Positions 23,222 through 29,492 of a DNA stretch of 29,492 nt are shown one piece after another (the stretch's first letter is position 1; the number at the start of each line of letters is the position of its first letter). The notes under the pieces are model-generated. The model was not told the DNA's origin and searched no databases. It saw only the letters and a list, made by a program, of their open reading frames with translations. This DNA comes from CAZFUY01 sp964522445. GTDB taxonomy: Bacteria; Pseudomonadota; Gammaproteobacteria; SZUA-229. Location: positions 1 to 29,492 of the forward strand of contig CAZFUY010000023.1 in assembly GCA_964522445.1 (NCBI GenBank), in the 5' to 3' direction. Made by a program: the position numbers and the translations under genes.

Positions 23222-24973
23222 ATGACTGATAAAACATTTATAAAAGGCAAGGATCGTGATCTGGAGTCTACTATTGAAACCATGCTGGCCAAGCTGGATG
23301 CTCTGGGTATTCAGATTGAAGAAGCGTCCTGGCTAAACCCTGTGCCTAATGTCTATTCAGTGCATATTCGTGATAAAGAATGTGGTCTGATGTTTACCAA
23401 TGGCAAAGGCGCGAGCCGAAAAGCCTGTCTGGCCAGTGCTCTGGGTGAGTATTTTGAACGCTTAAGCTGTAATTATTTCTTTGCTGATTTTTATTTAGGT
23501 GAGGATTTTTCAAAAGGAGAGTTTGTTCATTACCCTGATGAAAAATGGTTTGATATTTCAGGAGATGTAATGCCTGAAGGTTTAATGGATGAAAAATTAT
23601 GGGCTTATTATGATCCAGATAAAGAATTAAAACCCCAGCAAATATTTGAGACTAATTCAGGCACAGGTGAACGTGGTATTTGTGCGCTTCCCTATCACCG
23701 TCAGCGTGATGGAAAATCAGTCTGGATACCCGTTAATATTATCGGTAATCTTTATGTAAGTAATGGTATGTCGGCTGGTAATACTGTAAATGAAGCAAGA
23801 GTTCAAAGTCTGTCAGAGATTTTTGAACGTTATGTAAAAAATAAAATTATTGCGGAAGGTATATGTTTGCCTGAAGTGCCCAAAGAAGTTATAGATCGTT
23901 TTCCGAAAATAAAAGAAGCAATAGAAAAACTGGAATCTCATGGTTATCATTTACGTATAGCGGATGCTTCGTTGGGTGGTAAATATCCAGTTATGAGTGT
24001 GACCTTAATTAATCCTAAAGATGGTGCTGTATTTGCTTCATTTGGTGGTCACCCCTGTTTTGAAGTAGCGTTGGAAAGAACAGTAACTGAATTGCTTCAG
24101 GGACGTGGTCTTGATCAACTGGATGGTTTTCAGCCGCCTTCATTTGATCTGGATGAAGTGGCTGATCATCATAATCTGGAAACACATTTTATTGATTCCA
24201 GTGGTCTTATTTCATACGACTTCTTTAAAAATAAACCTGATTATGAATTTGCAGACTGGGATCATGATTCAACAACCGAAGAAGAATTTGAATACTGCTG
24301 CAAAATAATTCATGAACTGGGTTTTGATATTTATATTTCAGATTACGAACATTTAAATGTTTATACCTGCCGCATTATTGTGCCGGGCATGTCAGATATT
24401 TATCCTGTGGATGATCTGCTATGGAGTAATAATAATGAAGGTGCATTATTTAGAGAAGATATTTTATCTCTAAAAAATCTATCAAAAGAAAAATGGCAGG
24501 ATATATTAAACCGTCTGGAAGAAGATGCCTATAATGATGTGCAACGTGTGGCTGAGTTTATTGGTATTGCACCCGATGCAGGTACAGCATGGGCCAGCTT
24601 ACGAATAGGTGAATTGAAAGCCATGTTATGCCTGGCCATTCAGGATTATGAACAGGCTATAGAATGGAATGACTGGTGTTTGCATATGGATCAGTTAAAT
24701 GATGATCGCATTCGCTATTACCGCTGTTTACAGGCTTTACTTGAAATTAAATTAGATGATGATAAAAACTATCATGATTATGAAGATAGCCTTAAATTAA
24801 TGTACGGCGATGATAATGTGAAAGTGGCTATAGATTTAATTGAAGGCAAAGAAATATTTCATGGACTGCATAGTCCGGGGCTGAGTTTACAGGGCTTTAA
24901 TATTCATAATAAATTGCTTGAGGGTTATCAGAAATTACACAAAGCAAAACAGACTAACTGGGTAAATAAATAA
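23222..24973 (+). CDS. ycaO: YcaO, ribosomal protein S12 methylthiolation factor
   Basis: A 583-residue protein collinear with E. coli YcaO (about 586): FIKGKDRDLE, EEASWLNPVPNVYSVHIRDK, GEYFERLSCNYFFADF, NIIGNLYVSNGMSAGNT, ALERTVTELLQGRGL, THFIDSSGLIS and a C-terminal TPR-like part. In E. coli YcaO it is needed for beta-methylthiolation of Asp in ribosomal protein S12, together with RimO. YcaO domains use ATP to activate a backbone amide. This is the housekeeping type, not a RiPP cyclodehydratase, and no precursor peptide or dehydrogenase genes adjoin it. It stands alone, with two palindromes in its promoter region. Confidence 0.95.
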   Translation: MTDKTFIKGKDRDLESTIETMLAKLDALGIQIEEASWLNPVPNVYSVHIRDKECGLMFTNGKGASRKACLASALGEYFERLSCNYFFADFYLGEDFSKGEFVHYPDEKWFDISGDVMPEGLMDEKLWAYYDPDKELKPQQIFETNSGTGERGICALPYHRQRDGKSVWIPVNIIGNLYVSNGMSAGNTVNEARVQSLSEIFERYVKNKIIAEGICLPEVPKEVIDRFPKIKEAIEKLESHGYHLRIADASLGGKYPVMSVTLINPKDGAVFASFGGHPCFEVALERTVTELLQGRGLDQLDGFQPPSFDLDEVADHHNLETHFIDSSGLISYDFFKNKPDYEFADWDHDSTTEEEFEYCCKIIHELGFDIYISDYEHLNVYTCRIIVPGMSDIYPVDDLLWSNNNEGALFREDILSLKNLSKEKWQDILNRLEEDAYNDVQRVAEFIGIAPDAGTAWASLRIGELKAMLCLAIQDYEQAIEWNDWCLHMDQLNDDRIRYYRCLQALLEIKLDDDKNYHDYEDSLKLMYGDDNVKVAIDLIEGKEIFHGLHSPGLSLQGFNIHNKLLEGYQKLHKAKQTNWVNK

Positions 24974-25130
24974 TCTTAAATATCCGCAACAGGATGCAAG
25001 CAGGCCCACATCTATGGCCGTTCTTACACATTAGTGCTTCAGCTATTTATGAAAACATTGTTCTCAGAATATAGCTATTTACCCAAACCCATCTAAAATA
25101 TATCTAAGCATAAAAAACAACTATTAATAG

Positions 25131-27539
25131 ATGTATTCTGACTCCAGATCCATATTATTTAGATTCAAATCTTATACTGGCGCTGCATTAATTGTGGGGC
25201 TTCTGGTAGCTATTGCTGCGCCGGGCTTTCTCTGGACAGACTGGTTAAACAGTCAGATGTTTCGGCTGGGTACGCATTTGCTACCCGTACCTGAAGAAGT
25301 AAATAATGTAATACTCATAGAGTTACCTAAAGATGTATACAATAACCCAGAGGGTATTAGTGACTTACGTCAGTTAATAAGGAAGTTGTATAAAGCTAAA
25401 GCACAGGGTATTGCTGTTTTAATGGATCCATTGCCGTCGCTGGATTATCAGCGAGTTGAGCAGAATGACAAAAAGAAAAAACAGGCAAAGAAGAAGCAAG
25501 ATGAAAGCCCTGCATGGGAATTTACCCGAGGAGAGCTTAATAAGCTGGCCTGGACTTTTGAGCGTTATAAAGTAAAAACAGGTATTGTGAGCCAGAATAA
25601 TCAGAAGGGTTACTATTCATTTCCTGATAAGGCAGGTGAAACTCAGATATTACCAATATGGCAACAATACTGGAACAGGGTTTCAAGGTCTGAACGTAAT
25701 ATTCTAAATGAGAAAGTGGATGGAAAAGATTATGCCTATAAGCGTCTGCCTCTATCCTTAAAGCAGTACGCATTAAATAAACCATTATTATGGTTTGAGG
25801 CTACAGATGGCCGTTATATTCCTGATCTGGTTTTAAGTTTATATGCTAACCTGCAGGCTGATAGTGAAATAAGCTGGATAGAAAACACGGGTATAAAATT
25901 AGCAACTGAAATTATTAAAACAAATAATAATGCTGAAATATTTGAATATTTTTCAGATTTAACAAATCGTAATGCAGAAATAAATGTTCTTAAATTTAGT
26001 GATTCCCTAAATAAACAACCTAATATTTTTTCAAAAAAAATAATTATTATTGGTGATGATAAAAAACAATTAGCAGGTGTGGCCAATAGTCTTTCAAACT
26101 TAATTTCTGGTGCTACATATCATGCGCCACAACTTTCAAACTGGATAGTAACGGCAGGTCTTTTTATTGTTTTTATATTTGTCTCTGTTGTTTTGCCAAA
26201 AATAAGTAAGGCAACAGGTATTCTCCTTAGCGTTATTCTTGTTTTATTAGGTTTGATTGCTCAATACAGTTTATTAATTACCGAAGGTATATGGTTGTCT
26301 TTACTTGCTTTATATATTTATCTTATATTTGGTTATGCCATTATCCATTTAAAACGCATAACAGAAATGCGTCTGGAGCATTTTAAATTAATGTCACATG
26401 AAGCTTTGTGGCAATTAGCTCAAAATCAGTTTGAGAAAGGAGATCATGAAAAAGCATTAAGCAGTTTATTAAAGTGTAAACCAACAACTGATGTAATTGA
26501 TCTGCTTTATGAAATTGGTCTGGGATTTGAACGTCGTCGTCAGTATGACAAAGCCTTGCATCTTTATGGTGAGTTGAATGTTCGTAATGGAAATTATAAA
26601 GACGTAAAAAAACGCCTGAAAAGTTTATCGGGTGTATCTGGCACACAAACAGAAATGTTAACCCCAATACAGGCAGCTAAAACATTGGTTATGCCAGAAT
26701 TAGGATTGCAATTGCCTGTTTTTGGCCGATATGAGATAGAAAAAGAGTTGGGGCGAGGAGCAATGGGTGTTGTTTATCTTGGTAAAGACCCTAAAATAAA
26801 TCGGCAGGTTGCAATTAAAACACTGGACTATTCTCAGTTTTCAGAAAGTGAAATTAAAACTATTAAATCACGTTTTTTCCGTGAAGCTGAAGCTGCAGGT
26901 CGTTTAAATCATCCTGGTATTGTTACTGTTTATGATGTTGGTGAAGAAGAGGGATTTGCTTTTATCGCAATGGATTTTGTCGAAGGTGTATCACTCGGTG
27001 AATTTACAAAGACAGAGCAATTGTTAGCTGTAAGAAAAGTCTATGAAATTATAGCCGAAGTTGCAGAAACACTTGATTATGCGCACAGTAAAAATATTGT
27101 GCATCGTGATATTAAACCCAGTAATATTATGTATAACCCGAAAAATGGACAAATTAAAATCACAGATTTTGGTATTGCAAGAATTACAGATAGTGTGCGA
27201 ACGCGAACAGGAAGTTTTATGGGTAGTCCTTCTTATATGGCACCTGAACAAATGACGGGAGCTAATGTGGATGGACATGCAGATATTTATGCATTAGGTG
27301 TTAGCTTCTATCAGTTGCTCACAGGTAATCTGCCTTTTGATGCTGATAGTATTGGTAATCTGGCCTATAAAATCACCAATGAAAAACATCAATCAATAAG
27401 AAAAATCCGCTCTGACTTACCTGCAAGTGCAACACGCATTGTAAATAAGGCTTTGCAAAAAAAACCTGAAAAAAGATATTCGTCTGGAAAGGAAATGGCA
27501 GATGCAATTAGACGTGGTATGCCAAAGGATGATTCATAA
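25131..27539 (+). CDS. CHASE2-TPR Ser/Thr protein kinase
   Basis: An 802-residue membrane receptor kinase. Order: membrane segment near 15-33; extracytoplasmic CHASE2 sensor to about 335; three membrane segments between about 336 and 410; a cytoplasmic TPR-like stretch near 424-505 (ALWQLAQNQFEKGDHEKALS); then a Hanks-type kinase from about 532. The kinase is complete: Gly loop GRGAMG 541-546, Lys563 in VAIK, catalytic HRDIKPSN with Asp660, DFG Asp679 and YMAPEQ. It should phosphorylate Ser/Thr in response to an external signal. No PP2C phosphatase or substrate gene adjoins. A Lys-rich insert near 104-122 within the sensor is unusual for an exported domain. Confidence 0.93.
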   Translation: MYSDSRSILFRFKSYTGAALIVGLLVAIAAPGFLWTDWLNSQMFRLGTHLLPVPEEVNNVILIELPKDVYNNPEGISDLRQLIRKLYKAKAQGIAVLMDPLPSLDYQRVEQNDKKKKQAKKKQDESPAWEFTRGELNKLAWTFERYKVKTGIVSQNNQKGYYSFPDKAGETQILPIWQQYWNRVSRSERNILNEKVDGKDYAYKRLPLSLKQYALNKPLLWFEATDGRYIPDLVLSLYANLQADSEISWIENTGIKLATEIIKTNNNAEIFEYFSDLTNRNAEINVLKFSDSLNKQPNIFSKKIIIIGDDKKQLAGVANSLSNLISGATYHAPQLSNWIVTAGLFIVFIFVSVVLPKISKATGILLSVILVLLGLIAQYSLLITEGIWLSLLALYIYLIFGYAIIHLKRITEMRLEHFKLMSHEALWQLAQNQFEKGDHEKALSSLLKCKPTTDVIDLLYEIGLGFERRRQYDKALHLYGELNVRNGNYKDVKKRLKSLSGVSGTQTEMLTPIQAAKTLVMPELGLQLPVFGRYEIEKELGRGAMGVVYLGKDPKINRQVAIKTLDYSQFSESEIKTIKSRFFREAEAAGRLNHPGIVTVYDVGEEEGFAFIAMDFVEGVSLGEFTKTEQLLAVRKVYEIIAEVAETLDYAHSKNIVHRDIKPSNIMYNPKNGQIKITDFGIARITDSVRTRTGSFMGSPSYMAPEQMTGANVDGHADIYALGVSFYQLLTGNLPFDADSIGNLAYKITNEKHQSIRKIRSDLPASATRIVNKALQKKPEKRYSSGKEMADAIRRGMPKDDS

Positions 27540-27835
27540 TCGTGTTTAATATTGAGATATATGGCGGTGTGGTTCTGACAGAAGTTTAATCAGATAAAAT
27601 ACTAAAGATAGTACTAATCTTTCATGGCTGTACGGGTTAGTAAATTTTTAATTATTATGTTTGTGTATTTTACAGGAGAGTGATGAATAAAATATTGGAA
27701 TGTCCTTGTTATTAATAAAATTTCATACTATATAGCTATTTGAGGGATTCTGCCCAGATCGTTTTTAACAAAATGTTATCTGTCTGGAATTATGAATATT
27801 AGCAAAGCATTATATTAAAAGCAGGCTGGTTGGAT
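27540..27835. other. Intergenic region between kinase and chemoreceptor genes
   Basis: About 296 bases without a supported gene. It holds a weak stem (TACTAATC at 27612-27619 with GGTTAGTA at 27635-27642) followed by an AT run, which might end kinase transcription. It also holds a 10-codon ORF at 27683-27715 with an AGGAG four bases upstream. No flagellar sigma-28 promoter or FNR box was recognised. Confidence 0.4.
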
Positions 27836-29443
27836 ATGGATAACTGGGGTCTAAGAAAAAGTTTTCTGGTGTTAATTGCAATCCTAACAGTAATTGGTTT
27901 TATACAGACAGCTTTTATTTTCTTAAAAAATTCTACCATTGTTATGCAGACTGAAAATCTTGAGCATATTGCTGTTCCTATCTTAAATAAAACTCATAAA
28001 TTAAAATTAACAGTTGTTCAGGTTCAGCAATGGCTAACAGATATTAGCGCGACCCGTGCTCTGGATGGTTTAAATGATGGTTTTGATGAGGCAGAAAATA
28101 ATGCTACTAAATTTAGAATGTTGATTCAGGAACTAACGGAGTTAGATAACAAAAATTCAGAGCAGTATCAAAGTATGATACCTGTCTTCGAAGCATATTA
28201 TAAAACGGGCAAAAAAATGGCGCAGTCGTATATTGATGAAGGCCCTGCTGGTGGCAATAAAATGATGTCTGAATTTGATGCGGTGGCTGAGAAAATGTCA
28301 ATTGAGGTTGACAGATTATTAGAAGATACAGTAAACAGAATGTCTGTTGATCTGGCTAAACAGCATGAAGTTGTGATGTCATCCAGAAATTATTTTGTTA
28401 TTGGTAGTCTGGCTATCTTTTCTGGTATTGCATTACTATTTTCTGTTATGAATCGATCTTTATCCGCCTTGCCAGTGGCAGTTAAAAGTATTAATGAAGT
28501 TGCTGAAGGTAACTTAACAGTAAGTATAAATGTAAGCAGTAATGATGAAATAGGGCAATTGCTACAGTCAGTTGAAGAGTTACGCCAGCATCTGGTTGAT
28601 ATAATTTCACAAATATCTAACTCAACTAATCGATTAACGATTACATCAAATGAAATTATACAGACAACACTTTATGCCGGTGGATATACATCGGATCAAC
28701 GTGCTGAAACACAACAGGTTGCTACAGCTATGAATGAAATGGGAGCAACAATTCAGGAAGTGGCTAAAAATATAAATACTGCGGCTAATAAATCTACTGG
28801 TGCAAGCAATGAAGCTAATTCGGGTAAACAGTTAATTAACCAGGCAACTACACAAATACAGCAACTGGCTTCTCAGCTGGAAACAGCAGCAGGTACTATT
28901 CATCAGCTAGAGCAGGATAGTGAATCTATTACGGCTATTCTGGATGTAATTAGAGGTATTTCTGAGCAGACTAACTTACTTGCATTAAATGCAGCAATTG
29001 AAGCTGCTCGTGCAGGTGAGCAGGGCCGAGGTTTTGCTGTGGTGGCTGATGAAGTGAGAGCGCTGGCCAGTCGAACGCATGAATCAACAGAAGAAATTAA
29101 TCAGATGATTGAGAAATTATTATCTGGTTCACGTCAGGCAGTGGAAGTAACAAATGTATGCAGAGAGCAGGCTAAAACTGCTGTTGATCAAACTGCTGCA
29201 GTATCATCTTCTCTGGATACAATTGTAGAATCAGTGGCAGAAATTAGTGATATGAATAATCACATTGCAACAGCAACGGAGGAGCAGGCGGCCGTATCTG
29301 AAGAAATAAATCGCAATATAGAGCATATAGAGGATATAAGTAAAAATGCGGTGGATCGTATATCACAATTAACCACTTCCAGTGATGAGCTTATTGATCA
29401 GGCAGATAAGCTAAATAATATAGTGAAGTATTTTAAATTATAA
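27836..29443 (+). CDS. Methyl-accepting chemotaxis protein
   Basis: A 535-residue chemoreceptor from the ATG at 27836, preferred over a TTG two codons earlier. Membrane segment near 9-30; periplasmic four-helix sensor to about 185, with VVQVQQWLTDISATRALDGL as its best conserved block; second membrane segment near 190-208; HAMP near 210-262; cytoplasmic signalling helices to the end. The receptor hairpin signature NLLALNAAIEAARAG and GFAVVADEVRALA are intact, so CheA/CheW coupling is expected. The chain ends YFKL, without a CheR/CheB-tethering pentapeptide. No che or flagellar genes are in the window. The ligand is unknown. Confidence 0.95.
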   Translation: MDNWGLRKSFLVLIAILTVIGFIQTAFIFLKNSTIVMQTENLEHIAVPILNKTHKLKLTVVQVQQWLTDISATRALDGLNDGFDEAENNATKFRMLIQELTELDNKNSEQYQSMIPVFEAYYKTGKKMAQSYIDEGPAGGNKMMSEFDAVAEKMSIEVDRLLEDTVNRMSVDLAKQHEVVMSSRNYFVIGSLAIFSGIALLFSVMNRSLSALPVAVKSINEVAEGNLTVSINVSSNDEIGQLLQSVEELRQHLVDIISQISNSTNRLTITSNEIIQTTLYAGGYTSDQRAETQQVATAMNEMGATIQEVAKNINTAANKSTGASNEANSGKQLINQATTQIQQLASQLETAAGTIHQLEQDSESITAILDVIRGISEQTNLLALNAAIEAARAGEQGRGFAVVADEVRALASRTHESTEEINQMIEKLLSGSRQAVEVTNVCREQAKTAVDQTAAVSSSLDTIVESVAEISDMNNHIATATEEQAAVSEEINRNIEHIEDISKNAVDRISQLTTSSDELIDQADKLNNIVKYFKL

Positions 29444-29457
29444 TCAGGCTTGTATAT

Positions 29458-29476
29458 CCACCGCCTGAGGCGGTGG
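29458..29476 (+). terminator. GC-rich hairpin after chemoreceptor gene
   Basis: CCACCGCC, loop TGA and GGCGGTGG form a perfect 8-base GC-rich stem beginning 15 bases after the stop codon. Only TTT follows, so it is either a terminator with a short T-run or a REP-like element. Its GC content stands out from the surroundings. Confidence 0.5.
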
Positions 29477-29492
29477 TTTGGACAAAGGCTAT

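Noticed and set aside
23222..24973. YcaO gene as part of a RiPP pathway, possibly acting on the Gly/Cys-rich DUF4266 tail
   Set aside because: The protein is full-length collinear with housekeeping E. coli YcaO, lies about 15 kb away, and has no RiPP partner genes.
27683..27715. Ten-codon ORF with AGGAG upstream
   Set aside because: Too short to support as a gene, the spacing is only four bases, and there is no conserved context.

Overview
The window reads as one chromosomal stretch of an AT-rich (about one-third G+C by eye) gammaproteobacterium. The housekeeping set supports this: sbcB, rlmM, ibaG, suhB and trmJ back to back, yajQ, DUF2835, rsmJ and an Escherichia-type ycaO. A CbbQ/CbbO-type ATPase pair, a bacteriohemerythrin, a chemoreceptor and FNR-type DNA sites suggest a free-living bacterium of microoxic or redox-gradient habitats, perhaps a sulfur-oxidiser relative. 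That assignment is inference. No rRNA, tRNA, CRISPR array, prophage or insertion sequence was found.

Region 1 (59-12040) is the unusual part, an envelope gene cluster in four blocks. (a) A leftward apbE-type FMN transferase gene. (b) A rightward operon of a periplasmic TPR protein, a 931-residue TPR lipoprotein, a small TPR lipoprotein and a 91-residue secreted protein. (c) A leftward DUF4266 lipoprotein/DUF3570 outer-membrane protein pair. (d) A rightward beta-barrel gene followed by ExbB/TolQ, ExbD, ExbD and a TonB-like protein with an AgmX/PglI-type C-terminus. Every major intergenic region of the cluster carries a sequence close to the FNR/ANR consensus TTGAT-N4-ATCAA, one of them perfect. 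The working model is an anaerobically controlled envelope machine. A proton-driven inner-membrane motor (d) would act through a long Lys/Pro-rich arm on outer-membrane TPR lipoproteins (b). A possibly flavinylated outer-membrane module (a and c) would belong to the same regulon. One of the two ExbD proteins has Asn in place of the proton-relay Asp, so the motor may use an asymmetric ExbD pair.

Region 2 (12250-17042) has a small conserved hypothetical gene, exonuclease I, and the leftward CbbQ (MoxR-type AAA+) and CbbO (von Willebrand A) pair, with no RuBisCO or nitric oxide reductase genes nearby.

Region 3 (17157-24973) is mostly housekeeping: rlmM, ibaG, suhB, trmJ, DUF423, yajQ, DUF2835, a bacteriohemerythrin with its own FNR-like box, rsmJ and ycaO. 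Three palindromic repeat elements lie here, one between ibaG and suhB and two between rsmJ and ycaO.

Region 4 (25131-29476) holds two signalling proteins: a CHASE2-TPR-Ser/Thr kinase and a methyl-accepting chemotaxis protein, the latter followed by a GC-rich hairpin.
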